The notes under the pieces are model-generated. The model did no database searches. It saw only the letters and a program-made list of their open reading frames with translations, and had not been told where the DNA came from. Of a stretch of 32,016 nucleotides of DNA, positions 9,284 to 18,202 are shown piece by piece. Position 1 is the stretch's first letter. The number at the start of each line of letters is the position of its first letter. The position numbers and the translations under genes are program-made. This DNA comes from an uncultured Lachnospiraceae bacterium. Lineage in GTDB: Bacteria; Bacillota; Clostridia; Lachnospirales; Lachnospiraceae. The DNA is taken from the NCBI GenBank assembly GCA_947565305.1, contig CANOFO010000023.1, positions 1 to 32,016 on the forward strand, read 5' to 3'.

Positions 9284-10375
9284 ATGTGGAAGAACATATT
9301 GTATGTGCTGGGCACAGCGGGGATTTTTTATCTGGCAGTCTTATATAAGAGCAGGGGATTGATGGCGGTGTGCTTTACCGCTGTTTTGTTGCCGCTGTTT
9401 TTTCTTTGTATGCTGTCCTATATGAGAAAAAGGCTGGAATGTGCGCTGTTGTTTTGCTCTTATCCGATTGAAAATACCGCCGACTATCAGGTAGGGCTCA
9501 GGGTGGAGAATAAAAGCCCTGTTTATTTTCCACATGTACGGGTGAAAATTGAAGTCTTAAATACGGCGACCGGTAAAAAGCAATGGGTGAAAGCAGAGGG
9601 AAACGTCCCCTCAGGGGAAATGGCAGAACTGACCGGCAGGCTAGGAGAGCCGGAGTTCGGGCTGTGGCAGGCCAGCTGCAGCTATATCCGCTGTTATGAA
9701 TGGATGGGTTTTTTGTACCTTAACACCAGAGTGCAGGAGAAAAAACAGGTGATGGTTTTCCCGGCTGCCTATGCGACAAATATTAAGATAGGCATCGCAA
9801 CACGCCTGTTTTTGTCGGATGGAGAGCAGTACCATCCCCAAATCAGCGGCGATGACCCTTCGGAGACCTTAAAGCTGCGTGAGTACCAGAAAGGCGACCG
9901 GCCAAGCCGCATCCACTGGAAGCTTTCTGCTAAGAGTGAAGCATTGATTGTGGCGGAAATGAGTATGCCCATGGGCTGCAACGTGGTAATCTTTTTAGAT
10001 GCACAGCCATCCGCTATGGGCAAAAAAGAATCGCGCGTTTATTGGGAAATCCTGCACAGCCTTTCCCAGGAATTGCTGGCGCAGGACTGTGCCCATTATC
10101 TGGTGTGGAGGGATAAGCGGTATCAGGAACTGCTGTGCCGTAAAGATATCCGGGGGGCGGAAGAACTGATGGATTTCTGGTGTGAGATACTTCCCGGCAA
10201 GATGGAAAAAGGGGCAAACCCCGAGACGTATGGCAAGGCATTTCCAGGGGAAACATATGCATCCCAGATAGTGCTGAACCACAAGCTGGAATTATACTGT
10301 AACCATAAACTGGAAGCCGGGATAAAACCGGAGAAAGTGAAAGAACAGCTGGCGGAACTGGAATTGTTGTTGTGA
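9284..10375 (+). CDS. DUF58 domain-containing protein
   Basis: A 363-aa protein with two hydrophobic helices near the N-terminus (about 5-42), then a beta-rich ectodomain-like region and the diagnostic DUF58 block: LKLREYQKGDRPSRIHWKLS around 200-220. The vWA-like fold continues with MGCNVVIFLDAQPS. It is the standard middle member of MoxR-DUF58-transglutaminase cassettes. The start ATG lies 12 nt after moxR with AGGAG upstream. The family is thought to assemble or mature other proteins; its exact role here is unknown. Confidence 0.92.
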   Translation: MWKNILYVLGTAGIFYLAVLYKSRGLMAVCFTAVLLPLFFLCMLSYMRKRLECALLFCSYPIENTADYQVGLRVENKSPVYFPHVRVKIEVLNTATGKKQWVKAEGNVPSGEMAELTGRLGEPEFGLWQASCSYIRCYEWMGFLYLNTRVQEKKQVMVFPAAYATNIKIGIATRLFLSDGEQYHPQISGDDPSETLKLREYQKGDRPSRIHWKLSAKSEALIVAEMSMPMGCNVVIFLDAQPSAMGKKESRVYWEILHSLSQELLAQDCAHYLVWRDKRYQELLCRKDIRGAEELMDFWCEILPGKMEKGANPETYGKAFPGETYASQIVLNHKLELYCNHKLEAGIKPEKVKEQLAELELLL

Positions 10376-10388
10376 CAGGAGAATGCTT

Positions 10389-12908
10389 ATGAGAGGGACA
10401 AAGGCAAAAAAGGCAAAGTCATGGATTAGGACAGTGCAGGGCATGGTCTGCCTGTTTCTGATTCTGTCGGGCATGTTTCTTTGTCTGGAAAGCATTCTGG
10501 AAACCGGCCTTCCCTGTCGGACCAGCATTCTGGCAGCGGCAGTTTTGTCATTTGTCCTGCAGCCTGTGCAGCGAGGATGGAAATGGCTCTTGGCAGAAGT
10601 TCTGCTCTTTGTAGGCGGACTTAGTGTAGTAGCCGTGAAATATCAGGAAATTTTACTGACAGGCATGAAAGAGCTGGCAAATCTTGTCTTGGAGTTGTGG
10701 AATGCGTATAACAGGACAGAGTATCTACTATGGTATCTGGACACGCAGAATATTTATGACCGGGTTGCCCTGTTGTACCTGTTCGTTGTGCTAGGATTTT
10801 TGGAAGGTCTGCTCATTGTAATCACCAGGGATAGGCGGCGCCATCTCCTGTCCTGTGCAGTCCTCCCTGTGCTGCTCATTGTGGCAGGGCTTATGGTAGG
10901 CTGGGCAGCTTCTTACGTGGGCATTTTGCTTGTTTTTGCCGGACTGCTTTTAGAAGTTTTAGATATGAGAGAGCAGGGGAAGTTTCTCTTGGGTTCCATG
11001 GTAGTGGTGAGTATTGCCGCTTCTCTGCTTGTTACCAGCAATGGTCAATTGTGGGCGCAGATAGAGTTGTGGCATGAGTCGTGGTATGCCAGGCAGCTTG
11101 CGCTGGAAGACCAGCTGCTGGCCCTCACAGAACGGATTTCCCATATTTCCCTGTTCTCAGGCAGAGAGGAGCGGAACTATGCCCTCAAAAATACCAAGCC
11201 GGAATTTACCGGGAAGGAGGTCTTTAAGATTACCGTCGATTATCCGATATCCAGCCCTCTGTACATCCGGGGGTTTGCCGGAGGAACCTATGAAAATGGC
11301 ACGTGGCAGCGGGTGTCCAGGCAGGAATTTTCTGATTGGGCACAAAGTATGGGCGGTGATGAAAAGACATATGCTGAAATTGTCCAGTCTTTCCCCTATG
11401 AGATTCTCATAAATTATGGAATGCTCGGCAGGAAGAAACATGTGTCATTGGAATTTACGCAGAAGCTGGGACGGTATTCGCTGATGCCTTATTTTACAAA
11501 AACGCCTAAGGAGCAGGAATTTTTGGCGGATGGTATCTATCCTCCATCAGAAGAACGGAAGTTTGAGTGGGATACTTACATGAATCTAAGTGATTATGAC
11601 GTTTCAATAGCATTAGGGATTTATATGGATGCGTCTTCTGTATTTGAGGATTTTTCCAGAAGGAATAACATTTTCTCTGCATACGGTAATTATGCCGAAA
11701 AGATGTATACCAGGCTGCCCGAAGAGGGATTGGAAAAGCTGCGCGCTTATTTAGAAGAGTACCGAAAGACGCATCCGTCGTATGAGGAGCAGATGCAGGC
11801 TGCCACTGACAAACTGAATGCCAGCGGAAAGGATTCCTGGTATTTTGAAGAAATGCAAAATATTCTCACAGAGGAGGAGTGGCAGCTGTTTACGATGACG
11901 GAAAGAGACTACCAGATAAAAGAAATCCAGCAGCTGCTCTGGGAAGATAATTATTATAGCTTTGACTTAGAAGAAGTTCCCGAGGGGGAGGACAGCGTGG
12001 AATACTTTCTGTTTGAGCAGCACAAGGGGTACTGCATACATTTTGCTTCTGCGGCAACGCTGCTTTTGCGTATGTACGGCATCCCAGCGAGGTTTGCCAG
12101 CGGCTACCTGGTGCTTCCCTCTGACTTCAAAGAGAATGGGGACCGTACGTGGACGGCTTCTGTGACAGATGAGCGCGCACATGCCTGGACCGAAATATTC
12201 GGGGATAATATTGGCTTTACTCCGCTGGAGGCTACGCCGCCCTCCTATGTGGATATGCTGGGAAATTTGGAGGAGGACGAAAGCCTTGTCCTTGCCGTGG
12301 AGGAGGAAGAGAGGGCTCTCCAGGAGAAAGGCGGGAAGCAGGAAAGCCAAGAAGAGCAAAAGAAGCAGGAGGAGCAAAAGGAGCAGGAAGAACAGGAACA
12401 GAAAGAAGAACAGGCGAAGAAAAACGAACAGGGCAATGCGGCCATGGATGGTTCTGGCACAGCCGGGATTTTAGGGAACAAAGCAGCTCAGCAGGCTTTT
12501 GCGGCAGTTTTAGGGACCGTCTTTGCAGTATTTTTCCTGTGTTTGCTTTTATGGTGGCGCAGAAGGGTGACGCTCAGAAGCCTGCAGCAGAGATTTTCCC
12601 AGAAGGACCGCAGCCGTGCGGTCTGTGAAATCGGCAGCCAGATGGGCAGAGTCCTGCGCCAGATGGGAAAGAAGCGTCCACGGGGGATGGATGACAGGGA
12701 GTACGGTGATTATCTAAAACGGGAACTGCCAGAGACAGACTGGGAAGAAATCTTTTTTATCTTCCAAAAGGCAAGATTTTCGGAATATGGCGTTACAGAG
12801 GGGGAATATAAGGAAATCCTTTCGGCATATCAGAGATTAGCAGAGGATTTGTTCAGCGGGGGTGGCGTCAGGGGCATGTATCTGCGATACATTAAAATTT
12901 ACCCTTGA
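10389..12908 (+). CDS. Membrane transglutaminase-like protein (TgpA type)
   Basis: An 839-aa polytopic protein. The N-terminal 230 or so residues contain about six membrane helices. An extracytoplasmic region follows with a transglutaminase-like core: Cys549 in GYCIHFASAATLLLR, His598 in ERAHAWTEIF, and an acidic residue at 614 in FTPLEATPP, the expected Cys-His-acid triad. After the core comes a low-complexity Glu/Gln/Lys stretch (about 640-685), a membrane helix (about 702-722) and a cytoplasmic DUF4129-like tail. An upstream ATG at 10383 sits against the AGGAG site, so ATG 10389 fits better. It is the third gene of the MoxR/DUF58 cassette. The substrate is unknown; peptide or protein processing at the envelope is inferred. 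Confidence 0.9.
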   Translation: MRGTKAKKAKSWIRTVQGMVCLFLILSGMFLCLESILETGLPCRTSILAAAVLSFVLQPVQRGWKWLLAEVLLFVGGLSVVAVKYQEILLTGMKELANLVLELWNAYNRTEYLLWYLDTQNIYDRVALLYLFVVLGFLEGLLIVITRDRRRHLLSCAVLPVLLIVAGLMVGWAASYVGILLVFAGLLLEVLDMREQGKFLLGSMVVVSIAASLLVTSNGQLWAQIELWHESWYARQLALEDQLLALTERISHISLFSGREERNYALKNTKPEFTGKEVFKITVDYPISSPLYIRGFAGGTYENGTWQRVSRQEFSDWAQSMGGDEKTYAEIVQSFPYEILINYGMLGRKKHVSLEFTQKLGRYSLMPYFTKTPKEQEFLADGIYPPSEERKFEWDTYMNLSDYDVSIALGIYMDASSVFEDFSRRNNIFSAYGNYAEKMYTRLPEEGLEKLRAYLEEYRKTHPSYEEQMQAATDKLNASGKDSWYFEEMQNILTEEEWQLFTMTERDYQIKEIQQLLWEDNYYSFDLEEVPEGEDSVEYFLFEQHKGYCIHFASAATLLLRMYGIPARFASGYLVLPSDFKENGDRTWTASVTDERAHAWTEIFGDNIGFTPLEATPPSYVDMLGNLEEDESLVLAVEEEERALQEKGGKQESQEEQKKQEEQKEQEEQEQKEEQAKKNEQGNAAMDGSGTAGILGNKAAQQAFAAVLGTVFAVFFLCLLLWWRRRVTLRSLQQRFSQKDRSRAVCEIGSQMGRVLRQMGKKRPRGMDDREYGDYLKRELPETDWEEIFFIFQKARFSEYGVTEGEYKEILSAYQRLAEDLFSGGGVRGMYLRYIKIYP

Positions 12909-12934
12909 CAAGGAAAAGTGCAGTTGTATACAAT
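12905..12934 (+). promoter_or_regulatory. Sigma-A type promoter for the GntR-icd operon
   Basis: TTGACA at 12905-12910 is a perfect -35, and TACAAT at 12929-12934 is a good -10 with an 18-nt spacer (the overlapping TATACA gives 16). The -35 overlaps the stop codon of the transglutaminase gene. It precedes the GntR regulator by about 50 nt and probably drives GntR, icd and the ABC-F gene. Confidence 0.7.
12924..12933. promoter_or_regulatory. Palindromic operator candidate for the GntR/FCD regulator
   Basis: TTGTATACAA is a perfect 10-bp palindrome that overlaps the -10 element. FadR/VanR-type GntR proteins commonly bind short palindromes with a GTATAC-like core. The position, immediately upstream of a GntR gene, suggests autorepression. 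This is inferred from the symmetry and location. Confidence 0.55.
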
Positions 12935-12987
12935 TATTTCTGGTATGGTTTCTATCATCATGGCAGATGACAGGAGGCGGATATTCC

Positions 12988-13668
12988 TTGAGCGAGGCAA
13001 ATTATTTATTAGGGCAGAAGATATTCCAAAAAATCCGGCAGGATATTATAATTGGGAGATACAGCAGGAACGAGGAACTGAAGGAGCTGCTGATTGCTTC
13101 GGAGATGGGGGTCAGCAGGACGCCTGTCCGAGAGGCATTGCGTCAGTTAGAGCGCGAAGGGCTGGTGGCGATTATACCCAACAAAGGCACTTATGTTGTG
13201 GGTATCACCACGCAGGATATGAGGGATATTTATGATATCCGTGTAGCTTTGGAGGGCCTTTGTGTCAGGCAGGCTGCCGATATAGCAACAGCTGGGCAGA
13301 TAGAAGCGCTCGAGGAGATATTATATCTGGCGGAATACCATTTGAAGAAAGGGCACAAGAAACAGGTTGTAGAGCTGAGCGGAAAATTCCATGAGATTTT
13401 GTATGAGGCGAGCGGCAACCGGATGCTCAAACGCGTCCTGCAGAATTATTATCTCTATCTGGACCAGGTACGCATGTTTCTTTTTAATGTCCCGGGCAAA
13501 ATCCGGGAGGTTATCGGGGAACACTGGCAGATTCTGGAAGCAATCAAGGAGAGGAATGGGGAGAAGGCGGAACATGCAGTCAGTATGCACATTGCAAATG
13601 TGATTAAACTGATAGATTCTTATGGATGGGAAAATATTACAGGAGGACAGAACGATGGACAAAATTAA
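12988..13668 (+). CDS. GntR family transcriptional regulator, FCD (FadR/VanR) type
   Basis: A 226-aa repressor-like protein. The winged-helix domain occupies about residues 1-75, with the recognition-helix motif [21 protein letters not shown] and the wing IPNKGTYV. The all-helical FCD ligand domain follows, with the usual metal-site histidines in [18 protein letters not shown] and SMHIANV. The frame is open far upstream, but AGGAGG at 12972-12977 best serves TTG 12988, which gives a normal GntR N-terminus; ATG 12967 is an alternative. The end overlaps the icd start by 14 nt, so it is cotranscribed with icd and plausibly controls it in response to an organic acid (inference). Confidence 0.9.
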   Translation: MSEANYLLGQKIFQKIRQDIIIGRYSRNEELKELLIASEMGVSRTPVREALRQLEREGLVAIIPNKGTYVVGITTQDMRDIYDIRVALEGLCVRQAADIATAGQIEALEEILYLAEYHLKKGHKKQVVELSGKFHEILYEASGNRMLKRVLQNYYLYLDQVRMFLFNVPGKIREVIGEHWQILEAIKERNGEKAEHAVSMHIANVIKLIDSYGWENITGGQNDGQN

Positions 13669-14863
13669 AATGATAACCCCTTTGGTAGAGATGGACGGAG
13701 ATGAGATGACCCGTATTCTCTGGAAGATGATTAAGGATGAATTGCTGATACCATTTATTGATTTGAAGACAGAGTATTATGACCTTGGGCTGGAGCACCG
13801 TAACGAGACCGATGACCAGGTAACCTTTGACTCTGCAAATGCCACCAAGAAATACGGTGTTGCTGTCAAGTGTGCGACAATCACGCCGAACGCAGCGCGT
13901 ATGACAGAGTACGATTTGAAGGAAATGTGGAAAAGCCCCAATGGGACAATCCGTGCCATTTTAGATGGTACGGTATTTCGTACGCCGATTACAGTCAAAG
14001 GAATTGAGCCTTGCGTGAAGAACTGGAAGAAGCCAATTACGATTGCGCGCCACGCTTATGGCGATGTGTATAAGGCGAGCGAGATGAAAATACCGGGCGC
14101 CGGCAAGTGTGAACTGGTCTATACGGCAGAGGACGGCACGGAGACGAGGGAATTGATTCATAACTTTACAGGTGCGGGCGTGATTCAGGGTCAGCATAAC
14201 CTCAACAATTCCATTGAGAGTTTTGCCAGAAGCTGTTTTAACTATGCGCTGGACACGAAACAGGATTTATGGTTTGCCACCAAGGACACGATTTCTAAGA
14301 AATATGACCATACGTTCAAAGATATTTTCCAGGAAATCTATGACAAAGAGTATGACGAGAAATTTAAGGCGGCAGGCATTGAATATTTCTATACGCTCAT
14401 TGACGATGCAGTAGCAAGGATAATGAAAGCCGAGGGCGGATTTATCTGGGCATGTAAGAATTATGACGGCGATGTGATGAGCGATATGGTGAGTTCTGCA
14501 TTCGGTTCCCTTGCCATGATGACATCTGTTCTCGTATCCCCGGAGGGCTATTATGAATATGAAGCGGCCCATGGCACGGTACAGCGCCATTATTACAAGC
14601 ATCTGAAAGGCGAGGAGACGTCCACCAACTCCGTGGCAACGATTTTTGCCTGGACAGGAGCGCTGAGAAAGCGCGGAGAACTGGACAGCCTTCCCGAACT
14701 GTCAGGTTTTGCGGACAAGCTGGAGCAGGCATGCCTGTCAACCATCGAATCCGGCAAGATGACGAAAGACCTGGCATTGATTACCACGCTTGAGAATCCG
14801 ACTGTTTTGAACAGCGAAGGATTTATTAAGGCAATCCGTGAAGAACTGGAACGCCTGTTATAG
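13655..14863 (+). CDS. icd: NADP-dependent isocitrate dehydrogenase
   Basis: Oxidises isocitrate to 2-oxoglutarate and CO2 while making NADPH, supplying carbon skeletons for glutamate. At 402 aa it matches the dimeric, eukaryote-like subfamily rather than the E. coli type. Markers are the start [18 protein letters not shown], the substrate-binding region [16 protein letters not shown], the metal-binding [20 protein letters not shown], and [11 protein letters not shown]. The start ATG is served by AGGAGG at 13641-13646. It overlaps the end of the GntR gene and is followed after 12 nt by the ABC-F gene. Confidence 0.96.
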   Translation: MDKIKMITPLVEMDGDEMTRILWKMIKDELLIPFIDLKTEYYDLGLEHRNETDDQVTFDSANATKKYGVAVKCATITPNAARMTEYDLKEMWKSPNGTIRAILDGTVFRTPITVKGIEPCVKNWKKPITIARHAYGDVYKASEMKIPGAGKCELVYTAEDGTETRELIHNFTGAGVIQGQHNLNNSIESFARSCFNYALDTKQDLWFATKDTISKKYDHTFKDIFQEIYDKEYDEKFKAAGIEYFYTLIDDAVARIMKAEGGFIWACKNYDGDVMSDMVSSAFGSLAMMTSVLVSPEGYYEYEAAHGTVQRHYYKHLKGEETSTNSVATIFAWTGALRKRGELDSLPELSGFADKLEQACLSTIESGKMTKDLALITTLENPTVLNSEGFIKAIREELERLL

Positions 14864-14875
14864 AAGGAGGAAACT

Positions 14876-16783
14876 ATGATTTTAGCCTGCCAAAACATCA
14901 GCAAAGCCTTTGGTACAGACGAAATCATACAACATGCGTCTTTCCATATTGAGGAATATGAGAAAGCGGCAATTGTAGGAATTAACGGAGCAGGGAAGAC
15001 CACCCTGCTTCGGATTATTATGGGAGAGCTGGAGGCAGACAGCGGGGAGGTAATCTTAGCTAAGAATAAGACAATCGGCTACCTGCCCCAGAATCCTGAT
15101 ATCGAAGGAAACAGGACGATTTATGAGGAGGTTCTTTCTGCAAAGGAAGAACTTATTTCCATGCAGGAGGCGCTGGTCTCGATGGAAAAGAAGATGAGCA
15201 GCTTAGACGGCAGTGAACTGGAAGCTTTTCTGGACAGCTACAACCGCCTGAATACGGAATTTGAACGACAGGGCGGCCTGTCCTATAAGAGTGAGATTAC
15301 AGGCGTCCTCAAAGGGCTTGGGTTTGCAGAAGAAGAATTCGGCAAACATATGCAGGAATTGTCCGGCGGGCAGCGAACCAGGGTCTGCCTGGGCAAGCTG
15401 CTGGTGACGAAGCCGGATGTGATTTTGCTGGATGAGCCAACCAACCATCTGGATATCGGTTCCATCACCTGGCTGGAGACATTTCTGCTTAATTATAAGG
15501 GAGCAGTGGTAATTGTCTGCCATGACAGGTATTTTCTGGACCGGGTGGTACATAAAGTAGTAGAACTGGACCGCCATCAGGTGTCCGTATTCCTTGGCAA
15601 TTATAGTGATTACGCCGTCAAGAAGGCACAGGTAAGGGAAGCGCAGCTCAAACAGTATTACAATCAGCAGCGGGAAATCAGGCATCAGGAGGAAGTCATT
15701 GCCAAGCTAAAGTCTTTTAACCGTGAGAAATCTATCAAGCGTGCAGAGAGCCGTGAGAAGATGCTGAATAAAATAGAGCGGCTGGAGAAGCCTGTGGAGG
15801 AAAATACTGACATCCACCTGAATCTGGAGCCGCGGATTGTCAGTGGCAATGACGTGCTGCGTGTGGAGCAGCTGGCGAAATCGTATCCAGGGCAGCAGCT
15901 GTTTTCTGATATCTCGTTTGAAATTAAACGCGGTGAGCGCGTGGCCCTGATTGGGGATAATGGGACAGGTAAGACGACCATTTTAAAAATAATCAACGAG
16001 ATGGCAGAGGCGGATGCAGGGACATTGACGCTTGGTACCAATGTGCATATTGGCTATTATGACCAGGAGCATCAGGTGCTGCACATGGAAAAGACGCTGG
16101 TGGAAGAAATATCAGACGAGTATCCAACTCTGACCAACACAGAAATACGCAATGTCCTGGCGGCATTTTTGTTTACCGGGGATGAAGTGTTTAAGCGTAT
16201 TTCGGACTTGAGCGGCGGCGAGCGCGGGCGTGTCTCCCTTGCCAAATTAATGTTGTCCGAGGCGAATTTCCTGATTCTTGACGAGCCCACGAACCACCTG
16301 GACATTACCTCGAAGGAAATTTTAGAGCAGGCGCTGAACCGTTACAAGGGAACGGTGCTGTTTGTCTCCCATGACCGTTATTTTATCAATAAGACGGCAA
16401 CCCGCATTTTAAACCTTACCGGGCAGACGCTGGTGAATTACATCGGAAATTACGATTACTACCTTGAGAAATGTAAGGAACTGACGAACATCTATGTCCC
16501 TGGCCAGCAAGGGGATGTGCAGCCGGAGACGGAATCCGCCGGCAAAATGGACTGGAAACAGCGCAAGGAGGAGCAGGCGCGGCTGCGCAAGCTGGAAAAT
16601 GACCGTAAAAAAACAGAATCTGCCATTGAAGAGACGGAACAGCGGATAGGGGAGCTTGAGGAAGCCTTTGCAGACAGTGAGATTGCCACCAATTCTGCAA
16701 AGCTGCAGGAACTCCATCAGGAGTATGAAGAAAAGCAGCGGGAACTGGAAGCTCTGTATGAAAAATGGGGAGAATTGATGTAG
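14876..16783 (+). CDS. ABC-F family ATP-binding protein
   Basis: A 635-aa cytoplasmic protein with two tandem ABC domains and no membrane segments. Domain 1 has Walker A GINGAGKTTLL and signature LSGGQRTR, and domain 2 has GDNGTGKTTIL and LSGGERGR. Both Walker B motifs end in LDEPTNHLD, typical of ABC-F proteins. The inter-domain linker is a charged helix pair, and the C-terminal 90 or so residues form a coiled coil. ABC-F proteins act on the ribosome as translation factors or resistance factors. The general layout resembles the housekeeping YdiF/Uup group more than a known resistance class, but the subfamily is not certain. GAAGGAGG precedes the ATG. Confidence 0.95.
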   Translation: MILACQNISKAFGTDEIIQHASFHIEEYEKAAIVGINGAGKTTLLRIIMGELEADSGEVILAKNKTIGYLPQNPDIEGNRTIYEEVLSAKEELISMQEALVSMEKKMSSLDGSELEAFLDSYNRLNTEFERQGGLSYKSEITGVLKGLGFAEEEFGKHMQELSGGQRTRVCLGKLLVTKPDVILLDEPTNHLDIGSITWLETFLLNYKGAVVIVCHDRYFLDRVVHKVVELDRHQVSVFLGNYSDYAVKKAQVREAQLKQYYNQQREIRHQEEVIAKLKSFNREKSIKRAESREKMLNKIERLEKPVEENTDIHLNLEPRIVSGNDVLRVEQLAKSYPGQQLFSDISFEIKRGERVALIGDNGTGKTTILKIINEMAEADAGTLTLGTNVHIGYYDQEHQVLHMEKTLVEEISDEYPTLTNTEIRNVLAAFLFTGDEVFKRISDLSGGERGRVSLAKLMLSEANFLILDEPTNHLDITSKEILEQALNRYKGTVLFVSHDRYFINKTATRILNLTGQTLVNYIGNYDYYLEKCKELTNIYVPGQQGDVQPETESAGKMDWKQRKEEQARLRKLENDRKKTESAIEETEQRIGELEEAFADSEIATNSAKLQELHQEYEEKQRELEALYEKWGELM

Positions 16784-16789
16784 GTAACA

Positions 16790-16807
16790 GTGTTAAATTT
16801 TTCACAC
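16790..16807. promoter_or_regulatory. Rex operator (ROP) candidate
   Basis: GTGTTAAATTTTTCACAC is an imperfect 18-bp inverted repeat. It fits the Rex operator form of two half-sites, TTGTTAA or TTGTGAA type, around a 4-nt spacer (here GTGTTAA-ATTT-TTCACAC). It ends one base before the -35 of the rex promoter, which suggests redox-dependent autoregulation of rex and the genes behind it. Confidence 0.7.
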
Positions 16808-16808
16808 A

Positions 16809-16837
16809 TTGACATCCATTGCTGGATTCATTATAAT
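16809..16837 (+). promoter_or_regulatory. Consensus sigma-A promoter of the rex operon
   Basis: TTGACA at 16809-16814 and TATAAT at 16832-16837 are both perfect matches with a 17-nt spacer. The rex start codon is 39 nt downstream. The promoter abuts the Rex operator candidate on its upstream side. Confidence 0.85.
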
Positions 16838-16875
16838 AAAATGTATGCAAGAATGCCATAGTAGGAGGAAAAGCA

Positions 16876-17520
16876 ATGGAGAAGGAAATATCTCAGGCAG
16901 TCATCCGCAGAATGCCAAGATATTACAGATATTTGGGAGAGCTTTTGGACGATGGCGTGGAGCGGATTTCATCGAATGATTTAAGTGCGAGGATGCGTGT
17001 GACGGCATCGCAGATTCGCCAGGACCTCAATAATTTTGGCGGCTTTGGACAGCAGGGGTATGGATATAATGTCAAATATCTCTATGATGAAATTGGCAAT
17101 ATTCTGGGGATTAACCAGCGGCACAATATGATTGTGATTGGCGCGGGCAACTTAGGGCAGGCGCTTGCCAATTATGTGAATTTTGAGAAGCGTGGATTTG
17201 TGATTATCGGGCTTTTTGATGTCAATCCTGCCTTGAAAGGGACTTGCGTAAGGGACATTAAAGTCCGCATGATGGATGAGCTGGAAGCATTCGTGAAGAA
17301 GCAGCCAGTGGACATTGCTGCGCTGACCATGCCCAAGGAACATGCCAAGAAAATTGCCAATATCCTGGTGGATTTGGGCATCAATGCCATTTGGAATTTT
17401 GCGCATCTGGATTTGGAGCTGCCGGAGCATGTCGTGGTGGAAAATGTACATCTTTCAGAGAGCCTGATGCAGCTGTCTTATAATTTTGCAAATTATAAAA
17501 AACTAACAGATAAGAAGTGA
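16876..17520 (+). CDS. rex: Redox-sensing transcriptional repressor Rex
   Basis: A 214-aa NADH/NAD+-sensing repressor. The N-terminal winged helix (about 1-80) includes VIRRMPRYYRYL, RMRVTASQIRQDLNNFGGFG and QQGYGYNV, all Rex hallmarks. The Rossmann NAD(H)-binding domain follows, with VIGAGNLGQAL and GLFDVNPALKGT. The C-terminal swapped helix region ends LSESLMQLSYNFANY. High NADH releases Rex from operators ahead of fermentation and NADH-recycling genes. AGGAGG at 16863-16868 serves the ATG. It heads an operon with a coiled-coil protein and the NAD(P)HX repair enzyme. Confidence 0.97.
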   Translation: MEKEISQAVIRRMPRYYRYLGELLDDGVERISSNDLSARMRVTASQIRQDLNNFGGFGQQGYGYNVKYLYDEIGNILGINQRHNMIVIGAGNLGQALANYVNFEKRGFVIIGLFDVNPALKGTCVRDIKVRMMDELEAFVKKQPVDIAALTMPKEHAKKIANILVDLGINAIWNFAHLDLELPEHVVVENVHLSESLMQLSYNFANYKKLTDKK

Positions 17521-17522
17521 TA

Positions 17523-18137
17523 ATGATGGGAAAGAAGAAAAATGTTATGCCCGGATTTGGGCAGATGCTTCATGGAAAAAGGGTACCGCTGCTGGTCTTG
17601 GACCAGAAGTGGCATCAGCTGTTTTTGGATAATAAGCCCAAGGAAATAGAACGTCTGGAGCAGAAGCTGAATAAGCAGCTGGCGACACAGGGCAAGCTCA
17701 ACCAGGAACTAAAGGACATGAAAGTTTTAAAACAGAAGCTGATGAAAAATATTGTTGTCAATATGGACGAAATCGGCGAGCATGGACAGGAGACCAGGAA
17801 GCTGCAGGAGGATCGCCGCCTTATCACGGAAATCAATGATAAGATGGAGGCAGAAGAACTACAGCTTCAGAAACTGCAGGAGGAAATGGAAGAAGACAAT
17901 TTTCTGCTGATGGTGGAGACGATGGAATATTGCTATCGGATTATGAACAGTAATGAGACGGAGCGCGAAGACCTTGTTGTCAGGATTGCCCAGATGCGGA
18001 CGGAGCTTAAGACCAAGATTTACCGCAGAGAGGCGATTGAGGAGCAAAACAGGGGAATTTATGCGTATCTTCATGATATTTTTGGTGCGCGGGTAGTAGA
18101 TATTTTTGACTTGAAATATGAAGACGAATACAAATGA
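17523..18137 (+). CDS. Coiled-coil protein of unknown function
   Basis: About 204 aa, soluble, with no signal peptide or membrane segment. After a short basic start with PGFGQMLHGKRVPLLVLDQKWHQLF, residues about 40-175 are charged helix (many Glu, Lys, Gln, Leu) that should form a coiled coil. The C-terminal 30 residues (AYLHDIFGARVVDIFDLKYEDEY) look like a compact conserved end. I do not recognise the family and assign no function. The upstream GTG at 17517 overlaps the rex stop (GTGA) and ATGs lie at 17523 and 17526; the ribosome site is weak, so the start is uncertain by a few codons. The tight junction with rex indicates translation coupled to it. Confidence 0.8.
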   Translation: MMGKKKNVMPGFGQMLHGKRVPLLVLDQKWHQLFLDNKPKEIERLEQKLNKQLATQGKLNQELKDMKVLKQKLMKNIVVNMDEIGEHGQETRKLQEDRRLITEINDKMEAEELQLQKLQEEMEEDNFLLMVETMEYCYRIMNSNETEREDLVVRIAQMRTELKTKIYRREAIEEQNRGIYAYLHDIFGARVVDIFDLKYEDEYK

Positions 18138-18190
18138 CAGTTCAGTCAGCCTGTGCCTTTGCGAATGGTGCGACAGAACTGTTTTTGTTT
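18137..18190 (+). terminator. Weak terminator or attenuator candidate
   Basis: ACAGTTC-A-GTC (18137-18147) can pair with GAC-A-GAACTGT (18172-18182), giving a 10-bp stem with one A/A mismatch and a 24-nt loop, followed by TTTTGTTT. The large loop makes it weak. It may lower transcription between the coiled-coil gene and the NAD(P)HX repair gene rather than stop it. Confidence 0.35.
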
Positions 18191-18202
18191 AGGAGGAACA
18201 AA

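Noticed and set aside
12301-12440. Repeat of QEE/KEQEEQ units in the transglutaminase as a possible tandem repeat element
   Set aside because: It is a low-complexity charged linker between the catalytic domain and the membrane helix, common in this family.
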